From: Paenibacillus mangrovi
Lineage (GTDB): Bacteria; Bacillota; Bacilli; Paenibacillales; Paenibacillaceae
DNA: 64,000 bases
NCBI RefSeq assembly: GCF_022898935.1
Contig: NZ_JALIRP010000004.1
Coordinates: 1-64,000 of the forward strand
Reading direction: 5' to 3'
Part shown: positions 27,038-36,631 of the stretch, one piece after another
Layout of the letters: each line of letters begins with the position of its first letter
Numbering within the stretch: the stretch's first letter is position 1
Notes under the pieces: model-generated
Told to the model about the DNA's origin: nothing
Databases searched by the model: none
The model's input: only the letters and a program-made list of their open reading frames with translations
Made by a program: the position numbers and the translations under genes

Positions 27038-28213
27038 ATGAACAAAGGGAAATACATCGCCGGTCTGATTGCCATGATCTTGCTGTCTGCCGGCATCTTA
27101 TTCGGTTGTAACGCAGAGGAGAAGGGCAGCATAGCACAAGTACGCAGCACGCCGGATACAACTGGCCAATCCAGCTCTGAGGCGGGAGGAGGAAAACGTG
27201 AACTAACAGTGGTCAAAGAGAGCAAACCGCCTGCTGAACAGGGGATTGCCGTGGAGCGCATCCACCAGATGAATAGCGCAAATATCGAGAAATGGCTCTC
27301 AGACCATGAACTGGAGATCCAAGTCACCACGGTGGAGAAACAGGCCACCGCGACGAAGGAAGCGCAATATAGCTACCATAGGTTCCGATTTGATCTGGAG
27401 ACTGGTGAGCGGCTGAGTATCAAGGAACAAACAGGAGCGGATCAGAGAGAAGTCATCAAATCTTTTCTATCGCCGGATGGGAAATACAGCTTCATTCAGA
27501 CCTGGAAGGACAAATATAAGGCCGTGAATGAGATCAAAAATATGGCTACAGGGGAGCGGCATGAGGTCGCAGTCGACAATTACATGGAAGTGGGCGGATG
27601 GCTCAATAATGACTCCTATGTTCTTGCCGCCGGCTCGATGAAGGACCGGGGCGAGATATGGAACATATCCGTGGACGGTACCCGGAAGAAGATCGAGCTA
27701 CAGGATCCTGATGTTGAGAGCTTCACCGAATTTGCTACGGGCAACGGGAAGATTTATTACACTGATGCCAATAGTCGCATGAAAAGCTTCACCCCCACAC
27801 AATCCCGGCCAACCCTGCTTGCAAACGATGTCTCCACCATGAGCCTGTCGCCTGACAGTCAGCGGATTGCCGTCTCCACCGCTAGAAGCGGCGGGCAGGA
27901 AGACTCGCGCCTGCTCATTTACGATACGGGTGGTCATGTACAAGGCTTGCTGATCGGTAAGGGCGATTTGCTATCACATCAATCCTGGTCCCCCGATTCC
28001 TCCAGGCTGGCCTTCGCGGTCTATACCGAGGATAAGGGCGGCATGAATGGGATCTATATCTTTGATACAGTCTCCGGCAAGGTATCGCCGCTTGGGTTAT
28101 CGTATTACCCTGTATACCCGCTGAGCTGGAACCCTTCTGGCACTAGGCTGGGCATTACCGTGGACGATAAAGAAAAGCTAATCGTCACGCATATTGTGGA
28201 TTTCAAAAAATGA
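27038..28213 (+). CDS. Lipoprotein with beta-propeller-like (TolB/WD40-type) repeats
   Basis: A 391-residue lipoprotein. The signal peptide ends in lipobox LFGC (Cys24), then a disordered Ser/Gly/Glu stretch, then repeating blades. Blade marks are SPDGKYSFIQTW, SLSPDSQRIAVSTA, SWSPDSSRLAFAVY and SWNPSGTRLGITV, the PD40/TolB pattern. It would sit on the outside of the membrane. The start at 27038 follows AGGAGG. It follows the two-component pair after a terminator and may be its target. Its stop overlaps the frame of the next gene by four bases. Confidence 0.85.
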   Translation: MNKGKYIAGLIAMILLSAGILFGCNAEEKGSIAQVRSTPDTTGQSSSEAGGGKRELTVVKESKPPAEQGIAVERIHQMNSANIEKWLSDHELEIQVTTVEKQATATKEAQYSYHRFRFDLETGERLSIKEQTGADQREVIKSFLSPDGKYSFIQTWKDKYKAVNEIKNMATGERHEVAVDNYMEVGGWLNNDSYVLAAGSMKDRGEIWNISVDGTRKKIELQDPDVESFTEFATGNGKIYYTDANSRMKSFTPTQSRPTLLANDVSTMSLSPDSQRIAVSTARSGGQEDSRLLIYDTGGHVQGLLIGKGDLLSHQSWSPDSSRLAFAVYTEDKGGMNGIYIFDTVSGKVSPLGLSYYPVYPLSWNPSGTRLGITVDDKEKLIVTHIVDFKK

Positions 28214-28242
28214 CATTGTTCAGAAAAAAGGAGAGATTCATT

Positions 28243-28938
28243 GTGAAAAAAACACTTTTGTCCACCATCGTATTGGGAATGACTTTATCGGGAGCCGCCG
28301 GAGTGTATGCCGGAAGCAAGCTGGAGAAGATCAACGCTTATCTGAATCACGGCATTACCTTTAGCGTTAACGGAGCCGATCAATCCTTAACAGACAGTAA
28401 CGGCAAAAAGCTGGTGCCGATCACCTATCAGAATACGACATATTTGCCGGTGCGGGTTATCTCCAACCTGGCTGGAATCAATGTAGGGTTCGATGCTGCT
28501 AGCCAGCAAATTCGACTGGAAACGGAACAGGGCAGGGATAAACCCGCAGATGAATGGACAACTATCCATTACAGTGAAGCCCAGATCAAGGCCATCAAAG
28601 AGGCATACGCCAAGTTTGAATCTTTTGAGACGGCCTATGCTCCACAGCAAATGGCCAAACACGATAGCTACGTTAAAGCGGCAGCTACGGGCGATGGAGT
28701 CAATCTGATCTTTAAACATATGACCGTGAATGTGTCGCCAAGGGATTATTCAACTGGGTATAAGTCCAAGGAGGTTAAGCTGTCCAACGGTGTTAGCGCG
28801 AAGTGGTATACGCCTTCCAAAACGCCGTTGCTGGGTTTCCAATTGGACGACCGGACGGTGACGATCAGCTCCCCTGACGGTTCCTTGAGCAGCAGTCAAA
28901 TTGAACAGGTCGCTGTTAGCGTAGCTGAACTGAAGTAA
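28243..28938 (+). CDS. Secreted protein with copper-amine-oxidase N-terminal (stalk) domain
   Basis: A 231-residue secreted protein. The signal peptide (1-22) ends near VYAGSK. Residues 30-90 form the stalk domain common in Paenibacillus surface proteins: ITFSVNGADQSLTDSNGKKL, then YLPVRVISNLAGINVGFD. The rest is not recognised. The GTG at 28243 is used because AAGGAG precedes it; the frame from 28210 is longer but lacks a site. It is probably translated with the lipoprotein before it. Confidence 0.8.
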   Translation: MKKTLLSTIVLGMTLSGAAGVYAGSKLEKINAYLNHGITFSVNGADQSLTDSNGKKLVPITYQNTTYLPVRVISNLAGINVGFDAASQQIRLETEQGRDKPADEWTTIHYSEAQIKAIKEAYAKFESFETAYAPQQMAKHDSYVKAAATGDGVNLIFKHMTVNVSPRDYSTGYKSKEVKLSNGVSAKWYTPSKTPLLGFQLDDRTVTISSPDGSLSSSQIEQVAVSVAELK

Positions 28939-28996
28939 GGAGTAGAGGAATCGCAACAAGTACAGCTTTGTCTAGACTTATAAAGGAGTAATGTGA

Positions 28997-29341
28997 GTAT
29001 ACTCCCAAGAAAACATACTCGCGCTGTTTACTCTGGCCTTAACTTGGGTCGCAGCTATAGCCGGACTGTCAGCAAAAACAGTCGATGGCGCAAGCGCCTT
29101 TTCTTACCCTCTTATCTTCCTGCCATTTATTAGCTCCGCATTTGTTCCAACCGAGTCGATGCCAACTGCCGTTCGCGTCTTTGCAGAAAACCAGCCGGTG
29201 ACCTCGATCGTGGAAGCTATTCGTGCGCTACTGTCAGGTCAGCCGGTGGGCAATGATATATGGGTCGCTCTTGCATGGTGTGTTGGGATTTTGCTCGTGG
29301 CTTATATCTTTGCAATGAGGGTTTATAAAAGGCGGGTGTGA
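28997..29341 (+). pseudogene. ABC-2 type permease, C-terminal fragment
   Basis: The open frame follows a TGA and reads ILALFTLALTWVAAIAGLS, then FSYPLIFLPFISSAFVPTES and AENQPVTSIVEAIRALL to a basic end. This is the last third of a DrrB-type ABC-2 export permease (full length about 250-280). An internal ATG at 29159 is within the fragment. The ATPase and N-terminus are gone. Confidence 0.7.
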
Positions 29342-29430
29342 AATCGTTAAAGATGGAAGAAGCTATCAATCAAAAGAGAATATGTAATTTAAAACAATAG
29401 GGCTGAAAAAAGGAAAGAGAGGGGAACCAA

Positions 29431-29710
29431 ATGATAAAGATTACAACAGAAGATTTTAGTTCGTCAGAAAATATGAAGGATGTTGTTGGCTTTTAAAAAA
29501 ACTAACGGAACAACAAGAGCCACTTATCCGTCTAGATGATTATTGATCGCGAATCTAGAACCTCGTATTCAACAGATTACAGATGATTTATTGGATGCAG
29601 TACAGAAAAAAGGGAAGATGATCTCATTCCAGATTTTGCCTCTCCACTTCCGTTTCGGGTTATTGCCGAGATGTTAGGAATACCTGTTTTGTATCAAGAT
29701 AAAATTTATC
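29431..29710 (+). pseudogene. Cytochrome P450 remnant with internal deletions
   Basis: After a good ribosome site, the frame starts MIKITTEDFSSSENMKD and breaks. It resumes in another frame with KKLTEQQEPLIRLDDY (substrate-side N-terminus), then NLEPRIQQITDDLLDAVQ and DFASPLPFRVIAEMLGIPV (the C-helix region). The oxygen-binding and heme-binding parts are absent. Bacterial P450s have about 400 residues; only about 90 remain. Confidence 0.65.
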
Positions 29711-29788
29711 CGCAAAGGTTTCATTGCTAGTATCCCAATGATTTTCTAACCTCCGGTCGTATGTTGTTGTGTATCCTACACGTCATTC

Positions 29789-29920
29789 CGCCTGTTTACC
29801 GATGTGCAACGGGGCATAACTTGGGTCGCGGCGAATGTCGGACTCTCCGCAAAATCGGTGGATGGCACAAGCGCCTTTTCCTACCCGCTTATCTTCCTGC
29901 TGCTATTTCTATTTCTATGA
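29789..29920 (+). pseudogene. Second ABC-2 permease fragment
   Basis: LFTDVQRGITWVAANVGLSA, then KSVDGTSAFSYPLIFLL is clearly related to the fragment at 28997 (WVAAIAGLSAKTVDGASAFSYPLIFLP). The DVQRGI part belongs to the middle of such proteins, so an internal deletion has joined two regions. Confidence 0.65.
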
Positions 29921-29948
29921 CTAAAACTTAGGTATTGTTTAAAATAAA

Positions 29949-29984
29949 ACGCCAAGCCGGTAGACATAATCATAGGCTTGGCGT
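29949..29984. terminator. Hairpin after the fragment graveyard
   Basis: ACGCCAAGCC (29949-29958) and GGCTTGGCGT (29975-29984) form a perfect 10-bp stem. The tail TATATTTTC is weakly T-rich. Confidence 0.6.
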
Positions 29985-30316
29985 ATATTTTCGCAATAAG
30001 AGACTCCGAGAGTGTAATTTATATATATATCCATCTACTTTGCGGGTAGTGTCAGTTTCGCTATCGGTGAGAAAAAACTAGGACAAATTGACTACCTTTG
30101 AGTGAAGAGGCTTGTTTGGTCAATATTTGCATGAGTATCGGTCTTAATCGGATAAACCCCGTTAAATTTTTATAGGCGAAAAGAATGGTTTTTCCGGGAA
30201 ATGCTTGTGAACCAGGTGTTGTTATAATACGATCAGACCGAGTCAGTTGTTCACTAAAACGAAAAGACCGAAAAAACGAACAAGCTCAAATCACAACAAT
30301 AACGGAGGGAAGTGCA

Positions 30317-31192
30317 ATGAAATTATCGAAGGTGATGATGGTATCAGTTATGTTGGGGAGCATCTGCCTGCTGGGCATCGGCTTTGCGGATCAGAAACTA
30401 AGTGCGGCGGGACCGTTGGGACAAGCCGAGAAGATCGGTAACGAAATCCAAATTCCACACAATGATCATTTGCTGCTATCCACCGACAAAAAGTGGATCA
30501 ACCAGGAGGGACATCAATCCGACCTGATCAGGCTACAATGGACGGCGGATCGAGCCAAGCCGGCGATCGTCTGGGCTGACGAGAACGACCATGACAAAAC
30601 GGCGATCATTTCCCACGACAAGGCCAACAATCCGGAGCAGCACGACCATAAACATCTCTCGTTTGAGACGACAATGTCGCCAAACGGACAATATGCAAAC
30701 CAGCTCTTCACCCGGTTAGAAATTCCCTATGACACCGACGTGAGCGAGATCCGCACCCATTCGTCCAACTTCAATGTGATGAACGGCATTTTGCGGGTAG
30801 CGGGGGAAACAGGAACGAACCGTGACCTTCAGTTCAGCGTAGCTGGCAAAGATAATGAGACGGCGCCGAGATGGGCCATCCGGGCGGACAGCTCGAAGGA
30901 AGCGGGGAGTAATACGGGGGCCGACCTGCAGTTCGTCCGTTACGGCGATGACGGCAACCCAATCGATTCCGCGATTACCCTGCAGCGTGGCGAGGGCAAT
31001 GTCGGGATAGGTGTGAATGACCCCGACACCAAGCTTGACGTAAACGGAGACATGCTGCGCATCCGCGAGAAGCATACGCCCGATTCGTCGAGTGAGCCTT
31101 GCAGTCAGGGGCAGATGGCTTGGGACGACCAATATGTATATGTTTGCGTTGCGCAAAACAGCTGGAAAAGGACAGCTCTATCGACCTGGTAA
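30317..31192 (+). CDS. Secreted tail-fibre-like protein
   Basis: A 291-residue protein with a signal peptide (about 1-30). The middle is rich in beta-strand and polar residues. Near the C-terminus NVGIGVNDPDTKLDVNGDM is the repeat unit seen in phage tail fibres and trimeric surface proteins. It ends GQMAWDDQYVYVCVAQNSWKRTALSTW, a C-terminal module also found in such proteins. It is probably exported and multimeric. The start at 30317 follows GGAGGGA; the longer frame from 30185 has no signal peptide at its start. No phage genes surround it. Confidence 0.75.
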   Translation: MKLSKVMMVSVMLGSICLLGIGFADQKLSAAGPLGQAEKIGNEIQIPHNDHLLLSTDKKWINQEGHQSDLIRLQWTADRAKPAIVWADENDHDKTAIISHDKANNPEQHDHKHLSFETTMSPNGQYANQLFTRLEIPYDTDVSEIRTHSSNFNVMNGILRVAGETGTNRDLQFSVAGKDNETAPRWAIRADSSKEAGSNTGADLQFVRYGDDGNPIDSAITLQRGEGNVGIGVNDPDTKLDVNGDMLRIREKHTPDSSSEPCSQGQMAWDDQYVYVCVAQNSWKRTALSTW

Positions 31193-31298
31193 CTCGGAAA
31201 CTGAGAAACAGGGAGCTTTATAAGTTAAACGAGCTGAAGGAATGTGATAGGCGGTTTTTTATTTTTCATGGAAACAGGCGGGAATGAGTGACGGGTGA

Positions 31299-31520
31299 CA
31301 GGAACATTATCTCATTCCCGATTTTGACAAGAACTTGAACTCATTACTGCCGCCACTTCTGGAAAATCTGACTCCCGAGCAGCTAGATCGGGTCGGGGAA
31401 TATCCCGATGGAGCGCGGTACACGTTCAAAGAGCTGCTGGAATTGCGCGTCCAGCATGTCCGTGACCACCTTGCCCAGATCCAGCGGGTAAGACAGGCAT
31501 ATCGAGAGGATAGGGAATAA
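31299..31520 (+). pseudogene. DinB-family protein, C-terminal fragment
   Basis: The open frame follows a TGA: LIPDFDKNLNSLLPPLLENL, then RYTFKELLELRVQHVRDHLAQIQ. This matches the last helices of the DinB/YfiT metal-binding bundle, including the H-x3-H-type positions. The first 100 or so residues are missing. An internal TTG at 31335 has no ribosome site. Confidence 0.6.
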
Positions 31521-32050
31521 CACTATATTCTAGTTGTGATTAAGCTCAATCCAAAAAACAACGGCAGCCGTCAGATCGGCTGCCGTTGTTGCGTTAACTG
31601 GGCAAATTTCGCTAATGAAGGACATTTAAAGGAAGTGACCCGGAGTATTTATTTTATCTCCATGTATTCCTAATACAATAAAAAATAATAAAGCGAGGAG
31701 GAATAAGAACCGAACGAATTCGTTTGAAAGGACATCCCATTGTTTTTATGAACGTATGGGCTGGCTCTTCCTGCTTATATCTCTGTGACTCCAATCATCA
31801 GTAGGTTTTCGTCAAGTAGTATTCAGAGTGGCGAGCAAGTTGCTCTTTTCTGCTTATTTTTTACTCTTAAGCTACCGGGTAGGATATTTGAAAATTGTAC
31901 ACGACAAGAACTTAAGGACCAGGCTAGGAACTTAATTCCATACCTATCACTGGATTCATGAAAACACTCTCCCTCTCATAAATCGACGGGTTATCGACCC
32001 AAGGTAACGATCGATCTGCGCCGCCTACTGACAAATACACCACAAAAATA
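31521..32050 (+). repeat. Gene-free stretch with two degenerate repeat elements
   Basis: The hairpin ACAACGGCAGCCG/CGGCTGCCGTTGT (31558-31589, perfect 13 bp) is followed by a degenerate right arm GTTAACTGGGCAAATTTC. GAGCAAGTTGCTC (31833-31845) is followed by GCTACCGGGTAGGATATTTG at 31871, another diverged right arm. Otherwise no coding sequence is visible. Confidence 0.55.
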
Positions 32051-32053
32051 AAA

Positions 32054-32113
32054 GAGGTCAACCAGGAAAAACTGGCTGACCTCATAATACGAAGGAGTAC
32101 GATAGTTCAATAC
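32054..32113. terminator. Terminator of the M42 peptidase gene, with a repeat-arm relic
   Basis: GAGGTCAACCAG/CTGGCTGACCTC (32054-32083), read on the minus strand, is followed by a TTTTATTTTT tail and ends the M42 gene. Next to it GAGTACGATAGTTCAAT (32094-32111) looks like a right-arm relic. Confidence 0.7.
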
Positions 32114-32161
32114 TTCGATGGCGCGTAGCACCAAATAGGGAAGAGGGCCCGCAGTCGCTCC

Positions 32162-33247
32162 TTACCCTTGGCCGAATGTAAGTTCCTTCACTTTGTTTTT
32201 ATCCAATCGTTTGATTACTTCACTGATCAGCTTCACGGCATTTTCGAAATCCTCGCGGTGTAGAATCGCCGCATGCGTGTGAATATATCGCGTTGCAATC
32301 GAAATCGCAAGTGACGGTACGCCGCCGGCTGTCACGTGAATGGCGCCCGCGTCGGTACCGCCTCCTGCGACATAGTCGAATTGATAAGGAATGCCAAGCT
32401 CATCCGCTGTGTCGGTAACGAAGTTGCGCAGACGACGATGCGAGATCATCGATCCGTCATAAATGAGAATTTGCGGCCCTTTCCCCATTTTGGCCAAGGC
32501 GTCCTTCTCGCTCACACCCGGCGTATCGCCGGCGATCCCTACGTCAACCGAGAAACCGATATCCGGTTGAATGATATTTGCGGCAGTTTTCGCTCCGCGT
32601 AAGCCGACTTCCTCTTGAACGGTGCCGACGCCGTAAACGGTATTCGGATGCTCGACGTCTTTCAATTGCTTCAGCACATCGATCGCAATGGCACAGCCGA
32701 TGCGGTTGTCCCATGCTTTGGCCATCAGCATTTTTTCATTTTTCATCACGGTAAATTCGCAAACCGGTACGATGGAGTCGCCCGGGCAAACGCCGAACTC
32801 CGTAGCTTGCTCTTTGCTTTCCGCACCGATATCGATGAACATCTCTTTTTTGTCAACTGGATTTTTGCGGGCTTCCGGCGATAAAATATGCGGCGGTTTC
32901 GAGCCAATCACGCCGGGAATGTTCCCATTGCGCGTCATGACAGTCACCCGCTGCGCTTGCATCACTTGCTCCCACCAGCCGCCGAGCGGTTGAAAGTATA
33001 GGAAGCCTTTGTCGTCGATCCGCGTCACCATGAAACCGATTTCATCCAAATGTCCGGCTACCATAATTTTAGGGCCGTCCGGGACCGTGCCCGTTTTTTT
33101 GGCGATCAAGCTGCCGAGATGATCCACCGTCACTTCGTCAGCGAAAGGGGCAATGTGCTCCCGCATAACGTCGCGAACTTCGTCTTCGTGACCTGGTACA
33201 CCGTTGGCGTCGGTTAGAGCTTTTAACATTTGTAAGGTAGAGTCCAA
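32162..33247 (-). CDS. M42-family metallo-aminopeptidase
   Basis: A 361-residue cytoplasmic dinuclear zinc aminopeptidase of the FrvX/PepA-like M42 family; these enzymes form large tetrahedral complexes that trim peptides. Likely ligands are His66 in [10 protein letters not shown], Asp in AWDNRIG, the Glu pair in VQEEVGLRG (one the general base), Asp in SVDVG and His in YIHTHAA. The TTG at 33247 follows GGAGGAGG and gives the standard N-terminus; a frame from 33277 reaches through that ribosome site. Monocistronic with its own terminator. Confidence 0.92.
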   Translation of the reverse strand: MDSTLQMLKALTDANGVPGHEDEVRDVMREHIAPFADEVTVDHLGSLIAKKTGTVPDGPKIMVAGHLDEIGFMVTRIDDKGFLYFQPLGGWWEQVMQAQRVTVMTRNGNIPGVIGSKPPHILSPEARKNPVDKKEMFIDIGAESKEQATEFGVCPGDSIVPVCEFTVMKNEKMLMAKAWDNRIGCAIAIDVLKQLKDVEHPNTVYGVGTVQEEVGLRGAKTAANIIQPDIGFSVDVGIAGDTPGVSEKDALAKMGKGPQILIYDGSMISHRRLRNFVTDTADELGIPYQFDYVAGGGTDAGAIHVTAGGVPSLAISIATRYIHTHAAILHREDFENAVKLISEVIKRLDKNKVKELTFGQG

Positions 33248-33249
33248 GG

Positions 33250-33605
33250 ATATTCCTCCTCCATTTTTGACTATCAATCTATTATATATGACTATACAGA
33301 TAAAGTCATTAATTGGAAAGAGATCGCCTTAGCCAACAGCAAAAAAACTGCCAATTGATTTCTTGAACGTATGATTCCTTTCAGGTCTATACCCCCTTCA
33401 TTTGATCGAATGATACTATTATTTCGCAGGTAGGAAGGGCTCTACCGTGCGAACTGCTGCTTGTTGTAAGACCATTTGATGAATTGAGAGTGAATTCTAT
33501 GTTCTCTGTAACGGTAGGGATTCCAGGATTGGGCAGTATAACGTAACAAATTAGTTTCCCTTTCGTTTTATAATATGTGAACTTCATTAATATTCGAGGG
33601 AGGGT
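33250..33605. other. Gene-free stretch between M42 gene and RCC1 gene
   Basis: AT-rich upstream region of the M42 gene, then about 250 bases with no family I can recognise. A 66-codon minus-strand frame (33387-33587) has no ribosome site and no recognisable product. Confidence 0.4.
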
Positions 33606-33608
33606 CCA

Positions 33609-33722
33609 ATAAAAGGAATTCTAGTTTGTTTATCTATGGTTATTTTTATTTTTTTAACTGGATGTTTAAAGAGCTCCTTAATTTTATTTAGTGGTGAAAG
33701 TAAGAACTGGTTAGCAAACTGA
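33609..33722 (+). pseudogene. Lipoprotein signal-peptide fragment
   Basis: After a GAGGGAGGG ribosome site, a frame beginning with ATA reads KGILVCLSMVIFIFLTGC (lipobox LTGC), then FSGESKNWLAN and stops. It looks like the N-terminus of a lipoprotein gene whose ATG became ATA and whose body is gone. It ends just before the RCC1 gene. Confidence 0.4.
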
Positions 33723-33739
33723 TAGTAGGAGGAACCTGA

Positions 33740-35173
33740 ATGAAGCGATGGACTTTATGTGGAAAATGGTTAATTATCGCTCTCTTAACGGTTGGCAGTC
33801 TATGGGCCAGCGGTCAGGAGGCGATGGCGGACTCTCCGGCCAAAGTGGTTAGCGCCGCGGGCGGGTATGATTATGGAATCGCGGCATGGAGCGACGGATC
33901 TGTTACCGGTTGGGGGTACAATAAATACGGTCAAGTTGGGGACGGTACGCGCATTGATCAGTATGTGCCCAAGAAGATTTCCGGACTGGAGAATGTTATT
34001 CAGGTTACAGCGGCGAGGGATGCTTCATTTGCAGTAACGGCGGAAGGGGAGGTATGGGCCTGGGGTGCGGGCTATTCAGACTCTGTGAACGGTGATCCTG
34101 TGCTGCCTTATCAAAAAATAGAACTTCCGTCCAAGCTTGAAGGTTTAAGCGATGTGACCAGCATAGGTTCGAATGGTATAGCAGGAATAGCGGTGCATAA
34201 GAATGGTACGGCTACACTGTGGTATATTTTTTACGATTCGGATTATAAAAAGCATATCAAATATGTGCCCCTCAAAGGGGTTACGGGGGCAAGAGCGGTC
34301 CAAATTATGGGCAATACAGCGTTAATTCTGGGTCAGGATGATACGCTGAGATCGTTAAGTCTATATAATGATTACTACGGAAGGTACCGGTCTGAAGAGG
34401 AGTTAAAGGCACCAGAGATTCTCAAAGCTGATATATCCCGCATTGCTATATCGTGGCGAGACGCCTTTCTACTTCGTAAGGATGGAACCGTATTGCGCTG
34501 GAACGCGGATAGTCAGAAATTCACGGTTGTTGATGGTTTAAAAGGAATTTCCAATATTCAGACAGTAGGTTATAATCGCCTCTACGCTCTTAAGCAGGAT
34601 GGGACGGTATGGCAATGGAACTATAATTATGGCGGCAATGCCAAGCCATTTCAGGTCAAAGGATTGTCAGGGATCACCGCTATTTGGGGAACTACAGGCC
34701 TGACAGGCTTGGCCATAAATAAAAAAGGTGAATTCCTGGCCTGGTCTGATGGGTATCGAACTGGGCTTGCGGAAGGAAGCGGCTCAGCTCATAACGATTC
34801 GGATACGATGGTGACTCATGTACAGCAAGCTCTATCCTGGACCGTAAATGGGAAAAGCGTCAATTTCTACGCCACATCAGGTGTAGTAGGTAATAAACTT
34901 TACGTTCCTTATACCAGCGTGTTTGGAGCGATGGGAGTTAAGATTTCACACGAAGTTGTCAAAGCAACCGATCCGAAAGCCGTTCCTCAGTCGCAGTCGA
35001 TATGGACATTCACTTATGGAGAGCGGTCGGTTTCGATTAATCAAGACAAGCCCAATTCGGAGATTTTTTATATGTCCAACTCGACCGTCTTCCCGTTGGA
35101 AACCATTTGTGAAGGATTGGGTATAAATCTGAAATGGAACAAAGCTACCGGTGAGGTTGTAATTCAGTCTTAA
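33740..35173 (+). CDS. Secreted RCC1-repeat protein with C-terminal stalk domain
   Basis: A 477-residue secreted protein. The signal peptide (about 1-30) ends AMADS. Residues 35-355 carry RCC1-type propeller repeats: SDGSVTGWGYNKYGQVGDGT, EGEVWAWGAGY, KDGTVLRWNADSQKF, QDGTVWQWNYNYGG. Residues about 370-477 form a copper-amine-oxidase N-terminal (stalk) domain with LYVPYTSVFGAMGVKI and FPLETICEGLGINLKWNKATGEVVIQ. The ATG follows GGAGGAACC. Probably a cell-surface binding protein; the ligand is unknown. Confidence 0.85.
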   Translation: MKRWTLCGKWLIIALLTVGSLWASGQEAMADSPAKVVSAAGGYDYGIAAWSDGSVTGWGYNKYGQVGDGTRIDQYVPKKISGLENVIQVTAARDASFAVTAEGEVWAWGAGYSDSVNGDPVLPYQKIELPSKLEGLSDVTSIGSNGIAGIAVHKNGTATLWYIFYDSDYKKHIKYVPLKGVTGARAVQIMGNTALILGQDDTLRSLSLYNDYYGRYRSEEELKAPEILKADISRIAISWRDAFLLRKDGTVLRWNADSQKFTVVDGLKGISNIQTVGYNRLYALKQDGTVWQWNYNYGGNAKPFQVKGLSGITAIWGTTGLTGLAINKKGEFLAWSDGYRTGLAEGSGSAHNDSDTMVTHVQQALSWTVNGKSVNFYATSGVVGNKLYVPYTSVFGAMGVKISHEVVKATDPKAVPQSQSIWTFTYGERSVSINQDKPNSEIFYMSNSTVFPLETICEGLGINLKWNKATGEVVIQS

Positions 35174-35197
35174 TGCTAATGAAAATGAAGCAAAAAA

Positions 35198-35225
35198 GGG
35201 CTCAGCTTAACGCTGGGCCTGTTTT
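35198..35225 (+). terminator. Terminator of the RCC1 gene
   Basis: GGGCTCAGC pairs with GCTGGGCCT around TTAAC (two wobble pairs), followed by GTTTT. Confidence 0.65.
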
Positions 35226-35229
35226 AACA

Positions 35230-35640
35230 ATTTATCTTAAAACAGCTCAATGAAGCTCCATTTTCATCCAGAATGGTTAAGTAATATTTTTTCTATCGGA
35301 ACGGTTACTTTTCTCGTACTTTTCTCGTCTACAACAAACAAGACATTTGAGGATATCGTGAATGAAGTTAACATGCGCATTTGGTGGTCGATTCACAAAT
35401 ACGACCCGACCCGAACCGGCCGTTCCGGTATTGGCTGCACGGGATTACTGTACGTCAGGTCCAGGATTGGAAAAGAAGGAGCTTTGGGCTATGAGTTTTG
35501 TGTTATGGCAGCGCCAACCCAGGCACGAGATAATATGTGTCACATCATATTTTATTATAATTGAAAAAATAGGAGGGTATGGCCCTTCGGAGCAGTCTGA
35601 TGGAGCACCATGTACCTAATTTTCAGTATTTGATCCAAAG
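35230..35640. other. Stretch without a recognisable gene
   Basis: Two overlapping + frames (35250-35564 and 35362-35619) are open, but they compete over the same bases. Neither has a good ribosome site or a recognisable product. They may be chance frames or a decayed gene. Confidence 0.35.
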
Positions 35641-35643
35641 TAC

Positions 35644-35674
35644 TTGACTATGACGTTAAGTCATAGTGCATAAT
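35644..35674 (+). promoter_or_regulatory. MerR-type promoter with centred operator
   Basis: The -35 box TTGACT (35644-35649) and the -10 box CATAAT (35669-35674) are 19 bases apart, the over-long spacing of MerR-activated promoters. Centred in the spacer is the perfect dyad ACTATGAC GTTAA GTCATAGT (35647-35667). The MerR/TipAS regulator is the second gene of the operon it drives, so autoregulation is likely. Confidence 0.8.
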
Positions 35675-35704
35675 TCTCACTATAAACTACAAGGAGTGAG
35701 AGAA

Positions 35705-36631
35705 ATGAATATAAAATCACTGCGTTCAGACCAAATTTATCAAAAAGTTGCCCAAGCTTCGCCCGAGGAAAAACTTGAATTATTCAGAAACGAAATGATG
35801 GCTCCCTTTATGAAACAATGGCAAATTCAACAGATCCCTTTTAGAGCTGAAGAGGCGAATGGTTTTGACGTTATTACGTTTAATAGTATGATGCATCGAT
35901 CACCTGAACAGATTACCCCTCAGATTTCGGCAGAGATCGAGCTGATTTCGTCCGAATCATTTTGGTTAGAGTGCGAGCATACTGTGAAGAAAAGCCTGCA
36001 TCTATTTATAGATCATGAAATTAACCTCCCCGTATCCGATTATTTGTTTACCATTCAACTAGGGAATCCGGAAAGCCGTTCCTTAGCAATAAACGAAGGA
36101 TATAGCGGCTTTGGGGGCATTCCTGGGTTTATCTGGGGTACAATTGTGCCAAATGAGTACACGATTCCTCGAATGAAGGCTGCGCTGGCGCACGAATGCA
36201 ACCATAATGTGCGATATCAATTTATTAAGTGGGATCACACCGTTAATTTGGGCGAGCTAATTGTAAGTGAAGGATTAGCTGAAAACTATGCTACGTTCAT
36301 GTTTGGAGAAGAATTGCTCGGCCCTTGGGTAACGAAAACAAACGCAGAAACACTTAACAGACGCATAAAGCCCGTGCTTAGAGAGCAATTGCAATTAACC
36401 GGGTTTGATAAATTTGCTCCGTATCTTTACGGTGACGAGATCGCAAAACTTCAGAACTTTAAACCGGTCAACATGCCTTATAGTGCCGGATACGCTTGCG
36501 GATATTATTTAATCCAATATTATTTAAGAAAAACAGGAAGAACGATCTTTGAGGCAACAATAACGCCTGCAGCTCAAATACTAGACGAAGTAAAAGGATT
36601 TTGGGATGAAGAAACCATTATTAGCGGTTAA
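35705..36631 (+). CDS. DUF2268-family putative zinc protease
   Basis: A 308-residue protein with the DUF2268 fold, predicted Zn-dependent proteases. The metal motif HECNH in ALAHECNHNVRYQF lies near residue 163, with a downstream Glu in LIVSEGLAENYATFMFGEE as the likely third ligand. No signal peptide, so cytoplasmic. The start at 35705 follows AAGGAGTG; the frame from 35666 lies inside the promoter. It overlaps the MerR gene by 26 bases, which suggests translational coupling. The pairing suggests a stress or drug response, but the substrate is unknown. Confidence 0.85.
   Translation: MNIKSLRSDQIYQKVAQASPEEKLELFRNEMMAPFMKQWQIQQIPFRAEEANGFDVITFNSMMHRSPEQITPQISAEIELISSESFWLECEHTVKKSLHLFIDHEINLPVSDYLFTIQLGNPESRSLAINEGYSGFGGIPGFIWGTIVPNEYTIPRMKAALAHECNHNVRYQFIKWDHTVNLGELIVSEGLAENYATFMFGEELLGPWVTKTNAETLNRRIKPVLREQLQLTGFDKFAPYLYGDEIAKLQNFKPVNMPYSAGYACGYYLIQYYLRKTGRTIFEATITPAAQILDEVKGFWDEETIISG

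Noticed and set aside
29501..29511. ACTAACGGAAC inside the P450 remnant as a repeat arm
   Set aside because: It lies in what reads as P450 coding sequence (KLTEQQEP), and the rest of the arm is missing; a chance match.
35250..35619. Two overlapping hypothetical frames
   Set aside because: They overlap in different phases, lack ribosome sites and resemble nothing known; kept only as a note on the gap.
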